Positions 8,686 to 16,503 of a DNA stretch of 64,000 bases are shown in pieces. Position 1 is the first letter of the stretch; the number at the start of each line of letters is the position of its first letter. This DNA comes from Streptomyces rimosus subsp. rimosus (GTDB lineage Bacteria > Actinomycetota > Actinomycetes > Streptomycetales > Streptomycetaceae): positions 1-64,000 of the forward strand of contig NZ_JOCQ01000005.1 in the NCBI RefSeq assembly GCF_000720725.1. The letters run 5' to 3'. The translations under genes were made by a program, and so were the position numbers. The notes beneath the pieces were generated by a model. The model was not told the origin of the DNA, did no database searches, and saw only the letters and a list, made by a program, of their open reading frames with translations.

Positions 8686-9942
8686 ATGCCGACGATCACA
8701 ACCACGGCTACGCCGCCCTCCCACCGCCGCCGCCCGCGCGCGACGGCCCGGCACATCGCACCGCTGGACGGCCTGCGCGGCCTGGCCGTCCTCGGCGTCC
8801 TGTTCTTCCACGCCGGACACTTCGGTGGCGGCTTCCTCGGCGTCGACCTGTTCTTCGTGCTGTCCGGCTTCCTGATCACCGGCCTGCTGCTCAAGGAAGC
8901 CGCGGACCGCCACGGCAGCATCGACCTCGCCGCCTTCTGGGAACGCCGGGCGCGTCGTCTGCTGCCCGCACTGACGGTGATGATCGCCGGAACGCTGTTC
9001 CTCGCAGCGGCCGCGGGGCCGCCGTACCTGCTCGGCTTCGCCCTGGAGGACGGCCCGTGGGCCGCGCTTCAGGCGACGAACTGGCACTTCATCAGCGAGC
9101 AGGTCGGTTACTGGAACGACGCCGACACCCGCGTCTTCAGCCACCTGTGGAGCATCGGCGTCGAGTGGCAGTTCTACGTGGTGTGGCCGGTGGTGGTCGC
9201 CGTCCTGGCACGGGGGCGGGCCGCACGCCGTCTCGTGCCCGTGATCGCCGCCGTCGGTGCCGCCCTCTCCCTTACGGTCATGATCGCGCTCGCGCATGGT
9301 CCGGACACCACGCGCGTGTACGAGGGCACCGACACCCGCGCCTTCTCGCTGCTGCTGGGCGCGCTGATGGCCACCGCCCCGGCTCGCCGCCTGCTGGCCA
9401 GGGTGCCCGGTCGTCTGGCCGGCGGCCTCTGCGCCGTCCTGGTGTGCACCCTCGGCGCGTACTGGTTCCTCACCGATGGCCCCGGTTCACCCTTCCTCTT
9501 CCAGGGCGGCCTCTTCCTCCACGCCCTGGCCGCCGCCCTCCTCATCGCCCTTCTCGCGCACGCCCCGGCCGGTCCGGTCGGCCGTCTCCTGGGCAGCCGG
9601 CCCCTGCGATGGCTGGGCGGCATCTCCTACAGCCTCTATCTCTGGCACTGGCCGGTCTATCTGCTGCTCTCCGAAGAAACCCTGGGATTCGGCGGCTGGG
9701 GACGTACGGCGCTCCTGGTCCCCATTTCCCTCGCGGCCGGATTCCTGTCCAAGATCCTGGTGGAGGACCCCATACGTTTCAAGGCCCGCTGGGCTCGGAG
9801 CCGTACGGGAACGGTCTGCCTCGCTGCCGTACTGGCAGCCGTGGCCGCTGCCTGCCTCTTCATTCCCGCACCGAACCAGGGCGCGGACTCCGTGGACCTC
9901 ACCCGGCTCACCGCCGCTTCCGGCGTCGTTCCAGGGGTTTGA
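8686..9942 (+). CDS. Membrane O-acyltransferase (acyltransferase-3, OafA-like)
   Basis: A 418-residue integral membrane protein with about ten hydrophobic segments. The family signature is clear: LDGLRGLAVLGVLFFH near the N-terminus, GVDLFFVLSGFLIT, FWERRARRLLPAL, and HLWSIGVEWQFY. Members transfer acetyl or other acyl groups to surface polysaccharides, lipids or antibiotics. The ATG at 8686 follows AAGGA; an upstream extension of the frame is not family-like. The protein stops right after the last membrane segments and lacks the periplasmic SGNH domain, which the preceding lipoprotein gene may supply. Confidence 0.88.
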   Translation: MPTITTTATPPSHRRRPRATARHIAPLDGLRGLAVLGVLFFHAGHFGGGFLGVDLFFVLSGFLITGLLLKEAADRHGSIDLAAFWERRARRLLPALTVMIAGTLFLAAAAGPPYLLGFALEDGPWAALQATNWHFISEQVGYWNDADTRVFSHLWSIGVEWQFYVVWPVVVAVLARGRAARRLVPVIAAVGAALSLTVMIALAHGPDTTRVYEGTDTRAFSLLLGALMATAPARRLLARVPGRLAGGLCAVLVCTLGAYWFLTDGPGSPFLFQGGLFLHALAAALLIALLAHAPAGPVGRLLGSRPLRWLGGISYSLYLWHWPVYLLLSEETLGFGGWGRTALLVPISLAAGFLSKILVEDPIRFKARWARSRTGTVCLAAVLAAVAAACLFIPAPNQGADSVDLTRLTAASGVVPGV

Positions 9943-9990
9943 CGCCCTGCGTACCGATCGGTACTGTCGCATGCGTACCGATCGGTACGC
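9939..9990 (+). promoter_or_regulatory. Promoter overlapped by two identical TetR-type operators
   Basis: TTGACG (9939-9944) and TACTGT (9962-9967) are separated by 17 bases, a good housekeeping promoter. The perfect 14-bp palindrome GTACCGATCGGTAC occurs twice, at 9951-9964 (spacer and -10) and 9975-9988 (around the start of transcription), with centres 24 bp apart. The second extends to 18 bp. This is a typical autoregulation layout for the TetR gene that follows. Confidence 0.85.
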
Positions 9991-10056
9991 GTGTGTGCGG
10001 TGCCGTCTCCGATTCCCGTCACGGCGGCAACGCGGCGACCACTTCGAGGAGTTCTG

Positions 10057-10641
10057 ATGGCGGACGGACCACCGCGGCACTCGCCGGCCGGGCAGCGCGT
10101 GTGGGAGACCGCGTGCGATCTCTTCTACCGGGAAGGCATTCGCTCGGCGGGTGTGGCCGAGATCGCGGAGCGATCGGGCGTCGGGAAACCGAGCATCTAC
10201 CGCAACTTCGAGTCCAAGGACGGCCTCGCGCTGGCCTATGTGAAAGCGAAGGCGGCCCCTCCACGCGTCTGGCTGGAAACCGCGCGCGCCGCCTGCCCGG
10301 ACGACCCGCTGGGGCAGCTCCGTCACGTCATCGCCGAAATAGCCGAGCAGATCAGCGCGCCCGGATACCGGGGCTGCGCGCTGGTGAACGCGTCCGTCGA
10401 GTTCCCCGACCGTGACCATCCGGTGCGTGTGGCCGTCGGCGAGCTCAAGGCCGAATACCTGGAACTGCTGGCCGAGCTGGTCTCCCACCTTTCCGTACGC
10501 GACCACCGCACCCTGGCCTACATGCTGCAAATGCTGGTCGAGGGCGCCAGCGTCACCACCCAGATCTACGAGGCGGAGAAATCCGCGACCGCGCTGAAGG
10601 AAGCGGCGGACCGCCTCATCGACTCCTGCCTGGAGCGATAG
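10057..10641 (+). CDS. TetR/AcrR family regulator
   Basis: 194 residues; the N-terminal helix-turn-helix is clear (WETACDLFYREGIRSAGVAE, IAERSGVGKPSIYRNFESKD). The C-terminal half (GCALVNASVEFPDRDHPV) resembles regulators of small NAD(P)H-dependent enzymes. The ATG at 10057 follows GAGGAG. Two perfect operators overlap its promoter, so autorepression is likely. The nitroreductase gene begins 52 bases downstream in the same direction with no terminator between, so the two are probably cotranscribed and the enzyme is under this repressor. Confidence 0.88.
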   Translation: MADGPPRHSPAGQRVWETACDLFYREGIRSAGVAEIAERSGVGKPSIYRNFESKDGLALAYVKAKAAPPRVWLETARAACPDDPLGQLRHVIAEIAEQISAPGYRGCALVNASVEFPDRDHPVRVAVGELKAEYLELLAELVSHLSVRDHRTLAYMLQMLVEGASVTTQIYEAEKSATALKEAADRLIDSCLER

Positions 10642-10693
10642 CCCTGCCTATCCTTTCCTGCCCTTTCTCCGTTCTCCGCGAATCGAGACAGCC

Positions 10694-11386
10694 ATGCCTG
10701 CCACCACTGCCGCTGACCTCCCCGACTACGCCGAGCAACTGATACGCGGCCGGCGCGCGACCCGTGCGTTCAAGCCGGACCCCGTGCCGGAAGACACCCT
10801 CCGGGCCGTCTTCTCCCTGGCCGGCGCGGCTCCCTCCAACTCCAACACCCAGCCCTGGCACGTGGAAGTGGTCAGCGGAGCGGCCAGGGACCGCCTGGGC
10901 AAGGACCTGGTCGCCGCGCACGCCGACCAGCGCATGTCGCTGGACTTCCCGTACCGCGACGACCTCTACACCGGTACGTACGCACAGCGGCGCCGAGAGG
11001 CGGGAGCCGCAATGTACGGCGCGCTCGGCATCGGCCGTGACGACCACGAGCGGCGCGAGGCATTCAACGCCGAAAGCCTGAACTTCTACGGCGCGCCGCA
11101 CGTGGCGCTGCTGTTCCTTCCGCCGAACGCGGAAGAACGCATGGCCGCCGACGTCGGTATGTACGGGCAGACGCTCCTGCTGGCCCTGACCGCGTACGGT
11201 ATCGCCAGTTGCCCCCAAGGGCTCCTGAGCTTCTACGCCGACACCATCCGGGAATCACTCGGCATCGTCGGCGACAGAAAGATACTGTTCGGTGTCTCCT
11301 TCGGTTTCACGGACACCACCGCGCCCGTCAACAACATCACCGTCCACCGTGCCGGACTGGCCGAGACGACCCGTTTCCACAGCTAG
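10694..11386 (+). CDS. Nitroreductase family flavoprotein
   Basis: 230 residues of the FMN-dependent nitroreductase fold. Conserved family pieces are RRATRAFKPDPVP near the N-terminus (phosphate of FMN), AGAAPSNSNTQPWHVEVV, and GIASCPQG in the C-terminal half. Members reduce nitroaromatics, quinones or related compounds with NAD(P)H; the substrate is not evident. It lies just after a TetR gene with strong operators, which suggests induction by a toxic aromatic. Its TAG stop overlaps the TAG stop of the convergent beta-lactamase gene through a shared CTAG. Confidence 0.85.
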   Translation: MPATTAADLPDYAEQLIRGRRATRAFKPDPVPEDTLRAVFSLAGAAPSNSNTQPWHVEVVSGAARDRLGKDLVAAHADQRMSLDFPYRDDLYTGTYAQRRREAGAAMYGALGIGRDDHERREAFNAESLNFYGAPHVALLFLPPNAEERMAADVGMYGQTLLLALTAYGIASCPQGLLSFYADTIRESLGIVGDRKILFGVSFGFTDTTAPVNNITVHRAGLAETTRFHS

Positions 11387-12321
11387 CCGAGCGTATCCAG
11401 CACGTACTTGGCCGCCTCGGCGATGAGCGCCTGATCGTATGCGGCATCCTTGGTTGATTTGCTCGACATGATGGAAATGAGCAGCGGCGACGCGGACTTG
11501 GCGGGCCACACGACGGCGATGTCGTTGAGCGTCCCGTAGTCACCGGTGCCGGTCTTGTTGGCAACGGTCCAGCCTCGTGGAACAGCGGCCCGGATGCGCT
11601 GGGCGCTGGTGGCGTTGCGTTCCAGGAGGTCGCGGAGGAAGGCGCGCCGGTCGGCCGCCAGGACGTTCCCCAGCACGACCTTCTGGTAATCCGTACCGAA
11701 CGCCCGGGGAGATGACGTATCGCGCGGATCCCCCGGGGTGGCTTCCGTGATCGCCGGCTCGATCCGGTCCATCCGGGTGACCGTGTCGCCGAGGCCACGG
11801 ACGAATGCCGTGAGCGCTCCGGGACCTCCGATCTCGCGTAACAATAGATTTCCCGCCGTACCGTCGCTGAAGCGGACGGCCGCGTCACACAACTGGCGAA
11901 GCGTCATTCCCGTGGCCACATGTTTTCCCGTGACGGGGGAGTGCTTCATCAAATCGGCTTCGGTGTACGTAACGACCGTGTCCATGTGCGACAACGGACG
12001 GCGGTGCAGAACCGCCGCTGCCGCCATTCCCTTGAACGTCGAGCAGAATGCGAACCGTTCGTCCGCCCGGTGGGTGACCGTGGCGCCCGTACCGGTGGCG
12101 AGGGCGTACACCCCGAGCCGCGCGCCGTACTTCCGCTCCAGCGCGCTCAAGCGCTGGTGGCGGTCGCTTCCGGGGGAAGCCGAGAGGGGCGTGGGGGAGG
12201 GCGAACCGCTGGGCGGTGCGGCTTCGGGTGCCTTCTCCTTCGCACATCCGGCCAACGGCACAAGCGCCGCGGCCATCCCCAGGACTGCGCGGCGAGAAGG
12301 GATCGATCGCGATGATGTCAT
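11383..12321 (-). CDS. bla: Class A beta-lactamase, Tat/lipoprotein type
   Basis: 312 residues. The N-terminus has a twin arginine (SRRAVLG) and a lipobox (PLAGC, C26), suggesting export by Tat and lipid anchoring. Catalytic motifs are STFK (94-97), SDG (152-154) and KTG in NKTGTGDYG. The omega-loop reads IEPAITEATPGD, so the general base Glu is present (E188) but the residue aligned with Asn170 is Thr. Leu159-161 are coded CTA-TTG-TTA, three rare leucine codons including a bldA-type TTA. ATG at 12321 follows GGTGAGG. A TATAAG lies 25 bases upstream on the minus strand (12346-12351) as a possible -10. A GNAT gene is divergent. Confidence 0.93.
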   Translation of the reverse strand: MTSSRSIPSRRAVLGMAAALVPLAGCAKEKAPEAAPPSGSPSPTPLSASPGSDRHQRLSALERKYGARLGVYALATGTGATVTHRADERFAFCSTFKGMAAAAVLHRRPLSHMDTVVTYTEADLMKHSPVTGKHVATGMTLRQLCDAAVRFSDGTAGNLLLREIGGPGALTAFVRGLGDTVTRMDRIEPAITEATPGDPRDTSSPRAFGTDYQKVVLGNVLAADRRAFLRDLLERNATSAQRIRAAVPRGWTVANKTGTGDYGTLNDIAVVWPAKSASPLLISIMSSKSTKDAAYDQALIAEAAKYVLDTLG

Positions 12322-12472
12322 GGCCTCACCTTTCCCTGCCGCGTGCTTATAGGACAAGCGTGCACGGCGCAGGGTGACGACCAGTGGCCGGCCGCTCCCG
12401 TAGCGCGTATGGGCAACTCCCGTACGAAGAAAGTCAGTTGCGGCCCGAACCCGGCCCCCGGACAGTGGTCGC

Positions 12473-13438
12473 ATGACCGCGACCGCACCTCGCAACCCGC
12501 CGCCCGGCCTGACCGTGCGACCGGCGACGCTCGACGACGCGACGGCGGTGTGCGCGCTGCTCAACGAGATCGACGGATGGGAGATCGGACGTGCCGACAC
12601 CGACCTGACCGAAGTGCAGGCGGAGCTGAAGCATCCCGAGGCGGACCTGGAGAACGACTCCTGGCTGTTGTTCGACGGGGACCGGCTGATCGCGTACGGC
12701 CTGCTCTGGGACGAGTCCGGCGGTGAGCGGATCGACATGGACCACTACACCCTGCCCGGCCGGCTGCCCGGCGCCCTGTACCTGTACGACCTGATGGAGG
12801 CGCGGGCCGCGGAACGCGCGGCCGCCAACGGCGCCTCGCGCGCGGTGATACACCTCCACCTCAACACCACCCCGACCATGGACTTGCACGCGCTGCGCGC
12901 ACGGGGCTGGCGTACGGTGCGTCGCTACCACGTGCTGCACCGCCCCCTGTCCGCCGCCGACCGGCTTCCGGCGCCGCGGCCCGGCGTGACGCTGCGCTCC
13001 TGCCGGGCCGAATCCGACCGCCGGCGCGCCCACGCGCTGCTCCAGGCGTCCTTCGCCGACCACTTCGACTTCCAGCCGCGGACGTACGAGCAGTGGCTGG
13101 GCGACATCGACGCCGAGCGTGCCGACTGGTCGCTGATATGGATCGCCCACGTACGCGGCCTCGGCGACGCCGCCGCGCTGCGCAGCCACAACGCCCGCGC
13201 CTCGATGGCCTGGATCAACTCCCTCGGCGTACTGAGCGAGGCCCGCGGCAACGGCCTCGGCAGCCACCTCCTGCGCCACGCCTTCGGCCACTACGCGGCG
13301 CTCGGCCGCCACCGCATCGGCCTCGGCGTCGACACCGACAACAGCAGTGGCGCACTCGCGCTGTACGAGCGGCACGGCATGACCCTCGACTTCGCCGTGG
13401 ACACCTGGGAGCTGATCAGGGACACCCGCCCGGTGTGA
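12473..13438 (+). CDS. Tandem GNAT-fold acetyltransferase
   Basis: 321 residues with two GNAT modules. The N-terminal one (about 10-150) starts with TVRPATLDDATAVCALLNEI. The C-terminal one (about 165-315) holds the acetyl-CoA loop in LGVLSEARGNGLGSHLLRHA and the typical end VDTDNSSGALALYERHGM. The second module therefore looks catalytic and the first degenerate. Double GNAT proteins are frequent in Streptomyces, acting on small molecules such as amino sugars or on tRNA-linked amino acids; the substrate is unknown. It is transcribed away from the beta-lactamase. Confidence 0.85.
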   Translation: MTATAPRNPPPGLTVRPATLDDATAVCALLNEIDGWEIGRADTDLTEVQAELKHPEADLENDSWLLFDGDRLIAYGLLWDESGGERIDMDHYTLPGRLPGALYLYDLMEARAAERAAANGASRAVIHLHLNTTPTMDLHALRARGWRTVRRYHVLHRPLSAADRLPAPRPGVTLRSCRAESDRRRAHALLQASFADHFDFQPRTYEQWLGDIDAERADWSLIWIAHVRGLGDAAALRSHNARASMAWINSLGVLSEARGNGLGSHLLRHAFGHYAALGRHRIGLGVDTDNSSGALALYERHGMTLDFAVDTWELIRDTRPV

Positions 13439-13547
13439 ACGACGGCGTGCGGGAGGCCCCGGCGGGAACCATGATCACTCGCACGGCGTCGATGAAGGAC
13501 ATGACAGTGGGCAGGGCAAAAAGGCGGACCACGAGCAGGAACCGGAC

Positions 13548-13913
13548 ATGAACGGCGACCGGCGCCAACGGGCAGATCCGGCCGGTGCAAGCCTCGGCTG
13601 CCTGCTGGCTCTCCTGGGCGTTTGCGTAGGCTTCGGCGTGTGGCTGCACGGCGCACGCCCCGGACTCGGCGGAGGGTTCGAGGGGGAGCGGGAGTGGAGC
13701 CTGCTGTACGTGGAACTGCCGTTGATGGCGCTCGGCGTTCCCGCGCTCACCCTCGCGGCCTGGAGTTCGACCCGCGCCGCCGTACGTGACCGGGGCGGCC
13801 GCGGGTTCCGGACCCTGCTGACCCTGGGCGTCGCGGTGGCGGTCCTCGCCGGGCTGGCATGGGCCTGCCTGGCGTGGTGGAGCGCCCGCCGTGCCGGCAC
13901 CGTGCCGATCTGA
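13548..13913 (+). CDS. Small membrane protein, three hydrophobic helices
   Basis: 121 residues with transmembrane segments at about 15-35 (LGCLLALLGVCVGFGVWL), 48-68 and 88-110 (LLTLGVAVAVLAGLAWACLAWW). I do not recognise a family. The ATG at 13548 is preceded by GCAGGAACC, an acceptable ribosome site. The gene ends before a strong bidirectional terminator. Confidence 0.6.
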   Translation: MNGDRRQRADPAGASLGCLLALLGVCVGFGVWLHGARPGLGGGFEGEREWSLLYVELPLMALGVPALTLAAWSSTRAAVRDRGGRGFRTLLTLGVAVAVLAGLAWACLAWWSARRAGTVPI

Positions 13914-14005
13914 CCGGACCGCGGCGTCGTCTCAGGGCGTCCCCTTGCCGGCGGAGCCGCCGCCGCGCCGTCTTCTGCGGGATCGTCTCGGTAGCCACGC
14001 CACAG

Positions 14006-14067
14006 GCCGGGGCCGCGCCCGTACGCGGTGTCCGTGCGGGATCGTCGCGTACGGCCGCGGCCCCGGC
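14006..14067. terminator. Bidirectional hairpin terminator with 22-bp arms
   Basis: Arms 14006-14027 and 14046-14067 pair over 22 positions with a single mismatch, around an 18-base loop. The hairpin lies between the rightward membrane-protein gene and the leftward ferredoxin gene and likely ends both transcripts. Confidence 0.85.
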
Positions 14068-14090
14068 TCGCGGGCGCCTTCCGTACCGTC

Positions 14091-14282
14091 CTACTCCGTG
14101 ACCCGCAGGGCTCCGGAGGGGCACAGCATGCCGGCCTCGCGCACGGCGTCCCGGCTGTCCTCCGCGATTCCGGAGGTCAGGACGGTGACGAGCCCGTCGT
14201 CGTCCTGGTCGAAGACGCCGGGCGCGGTCAGGGCGCACATCCCGGCGCCGACGCAGACGTCGCGGTCGGCGGTCACGTGCAT
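14091..14282 (-). CDS. [3Fe-4S] ferredoxin, P450 partner
   Basis: 63 residues with the actinomycete 3Fe-4S pattern: CVGAGMC (C-x5-C) near the N-terminus and CPSGAL near the end. It would pass electrons from a ferredoxin reductase to the P450 coded just upstream. The ATG at 14282 lies 20 bases after the P450 stop and gives the family's usual length; the longer open frame overlaps the P450. A terminator follows. Confidence 0.92.
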   Translation of the reverse strand: MHVTADRDVCVGAGMCALTAPGVFDQDDDGLVTVLTSGIAEDSRDAVREAGMLCPSGALRVTE

Positions 14283-14302
14283 GGTCGCTCCCTTCGCCCC
14301 GC

Positions 14303-15523
14303 TCACCAGGTGACGGGGAGTTCGTTGACGCCTTGGATGGTGCTGCCCGGCCGCAGGGTCAACCGCTCGACCGGTGTCGCCAGCCGCAGCGTGGGGATGC
14401 GTTCGAACAGCGCGGTCAGGATGATTTCGAGTTCCAGGCGGGCCAGGTTCTGGCCGAGGCACTGGTGGACGCCGTAGCCGAAGGAGAGATGGTGGCGGGC
14501 CGAGCGGTGGATGTCGAAGGTGTCCGGGTTCTCGAACACGCCGGCGTCGCGGTTGGCGATGGAATGGACGACGATCACGCCTTCACCGGCCCGGATGACC
14601 TGTCCGTCGATCTCGATGTCGGCGGTGGCGAAGCGGGCGCCCGCTATGTCGGCGATGGCGAGGTAGCGCAGCAGTTCCTCGACCGCGCCCGGGATCAGGG
14701 ACGGGTCGGCGCGCAGGGCGGCGTGCTGCTCGGGGTGTTCGAGCAGGGTGATGACGCTGAGGGAGGTCATGGAGGCGGTGGTCTCATGACCGGCGACGAG
14801 CAGCAGCAGCGCGTTCGAGATCAGCTCGTCGCGGTCGATGGCGCCGTCCGCGAGCTGCCGGGTGACCAAGGCGCCGAGGAGACCGGGCCCGGGCTCCGAC
14901 TCCAGGGTGGTGATCAGCCCGTCCATGTAGCGTTCCAGGTCGTCGCGCGCGCCGGACGCCTCCGCCGCGTCCGTCGACTGCACCAGGCGCCGGCTGGCGT
15001 CCTGGAAGAAATCGTGGTCGGCGTAGGGGACGCCGAGCAGTTGGCAGATCACCATGGAGGGCACCGGCAACGCGAACCGGCTGACCAGGTCGGCGGGCGG
15101 GCCCGCGGCGAGCATCTCGTCGAGGAAGCCGTGCACGATCCGCTCGATGTCCGGCCGCATGCCCTTGATGCGCTTGACGGTGAACTCGCTGATCGTCATC
15201 CGGCGCCGGGGTCCGTGCTCGGGCGGATCCATGCTGATGAAGGCGGGGCGGCGGTCGCGCAGGCCGTCCAGGCGCGGGGAGGTGAGCGGGAAGCCGGGGC
15301 GGTTGCGGTTCGAGGACAGGCGCGGGTCGGCGAGCAGCCGGCGGGCGGCCTCGTGCTTGGTGACGACCCAGGCGGTGCGGCCGTCGAAAAGGGTCACGGG
15401 GCGCAGCGCGTCCTGGCTGTCGCGTAACCGGGCGTACGTCTCGGGCAGTCCGTACGGGCAGGTACGGTCGCTGGGGAAGGCGGGGGCGTCCTGGGTCGGG
15501 AAGGTGGTGGAGGTCTCGGTCAT
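14303..15523 (-). CDS. Cytochrome P450 (CYP105-like)
   Basis: 406 residues with all P450 landmarks: I-helix AGHETTAS, K-helix EELLRYL (ExxR) and heme loop FGYGVHQCLGQNLARLE with the Cys ligand. The overall sequence pattern (SNRNRPGFP, SMDPPEHGPRRRM) resembles the CYP105 group, which hydroxylates drugs and secondary metabolites; the substrate is not known. ATG at 15523 follows GAGGGGACC. Codon 33 is TTA, so translation may need the bldA tRNA. It forms an operon with the ferredoxin and faces a TetR gene across an inverted repeat that is the probable operator. Confidence 0.93.
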   Translation of the reverse strand: MTETSTTFPTQDAPAFPSDRTCPYGLPETYARLRDSQDALRPVTLFDGRTAWVVTKHEAARRLLADPRLSSNRNRPGFPLTSPRLDGLRDRRPAFISMDPPEHGPRRRMTISEFTVKRIKGMRPDIERIVHGFLDEMLAAGPPADLVSRFALPVPSMVICQLLGVPYADHDFFQDASRRLVQSTDAAEASGARDDLERYMDGLITTLESEPGPGLLGALVTRQLADGAIDRDELISNALLLLVAGHETTASMTSLSVITLLEHPEQHAALRADPSLIPGAVEELLRYLAIADIAGARFATADIEIDGQVIRAGEGVIVVHSIANRDAGVFENPDTFDIHRSARHHLSFGYGVHQCLGQNLARLELEIILTALFERIPTLRLATPVERLTLRPGSTIQGVNELPVTW

Positions 15524-15565
15524 CGGTCCCCTCGAAGTCTCTGACACTCGCTTAAGGAACGGTGA

Positions 15566-15604
15566 GTTCTCTAACTGAAAGGCTAAGCTGCCCACTTAGA
15601 GAAC
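15566..15604. promoter_or_regulatory. Inverted repeat between P450 and TetR genes
   Basis: GTTCTCTAA (15566-15574) and its complement TTAGAGAAC (15596-15604) are exact and 21 bases apart. They lie in the 115-base space between divergent starts and are a likely binding site of the adjacent TetR protein, controlling itself and the P450 operon. Confidence 0.65.
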
Positions 15605-15638
15605 GCAACGTCCTCTCGGCATACTTCAAGGAGTCACG

Positions 15639-16358
15639 CTGTCACCGCACGCCGACCGGACCGCCCCATCGGCCGCCGACCACCGCAGAGGGCCCCGGCG
15701 CCGCGGCGAGGAGCTGGAGAACGCGATCCTGACCGCGGCGCTGGAGGAGCTGACGGAGGTGGGATACGCCGCGCTGACCATGGAACGCGTCGCGGCCCGC
15801 GCCCGTACGAGCAAGGCCGCCCTCTACCGCCGCTGGACCGGCCGCGCCGAACTCGTCCTGGACGCCTGCAAGATCCGCGGCTTCTCCGAGCTGGACGTGC
15901 CCGACACCGGGACACTGCGCGGCGATGTGATCGCCCTGCTGCGGCAGATGTCGGCGAAGATGGCCACGCCGATCGGCGGCATCCTGCGCGGCCTCCTCGG
16001 CGAGATGACCCGCGACCCCGAGTTCGCCCGGCTGATCCGCGAACGGATCCACTCGGTGGGGCCGATGGGCGTCCGGGGCATCCTGCAGCGGGCCGTCGAA
16101 CGCGGCGAGGTGGAGCCCTGGGTGCTCGGCTCCCGGCGGGCAACCGTCGCGACCGACCTGCTGCGCAACGAGTTCCTGCTGTTCGGCGCACCCGTCGAGG
16201 ACGAGACCGTCGTCGAGATCGTCGACGACGTGTATCTGCCGCTGGTGCTGGCTCCGGCTCCGGAACCGGTGAGAGGCTCGGCAAAGAGCGCGGGGGAGCC
16301 GGTACGGAATCCGGCGGAGCCGGAACGGAGCGCGGGCGGCCCGGGGAACGGCCCGTAG
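15639..16358 (+). CDS. TetR family regulator, apparent CTG start
   Basis: 239 residues when read from CTG at 15639. The helix-turn-helix covers about residues 26-70 (ENAILTAALEELTEVGYAAL, MERVAARARTSKAALYRRW). The only ATG/GTG/TTG in this frame after the upstream stop at 15597 is the GTG at 15759, which would delete half of the DNA-binding domain. CTG at 15639 follows AAGGAG with 5-base spacing and gives a normal TetR N-terminus, so I take it as the start. The C-terminal tail is rich in Pro, Ala and Glu. It probably represses the divergent P450-ferredoxin operon. Confidence 0.82.
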   Translation: MSPHADRTAPSAADHRRGPRRRGEELENAILTAALEELTEVGYAALTMERVAARARTSKAALYRRWTGRAELVLDACKIRGFSELDVPDTGTLRGDVIALLRQMSAKMATPIGGILRGLLGEMTRDPEFARLIRERIHSVGPMGVRGILQRAVERGEVEPWVLGSRRATVATDLLRNEFLLFGAPVEDETVVEIVDDVYLPLVLAPAPEPVRGSAKSAGEPVRNPAEPERSAGGPGNGP

Positions 16359-16503
16359 GGCGCAAAGCGGGCCGCGCCCTTGTTCATGCCGTGCTCACGC
16401 ACCCGACCCCCGCGCGTACACCGCAGTGCACCCAGCCCCGTGATCTTCGCCAACGGCATGGCCACAGCCTCATGCCGCACGCCTCACGGACACGGAGCCG
16501 CAC

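Noticed and set aside
7381..9297. Long minus-strand frame opposite the SGNH lipoprotein and acyltransferase genes
   Set aside because: Low-complexity Gly/Arg/Val sequence; both plus-strand genes have clear family motifs.
10057..16358. Secondary-metabolite cluster around the P450 and regulators
   Set aside because: No core synthase, scaffold enzyme or transporter nearby; the genes form small separate regulatory units.
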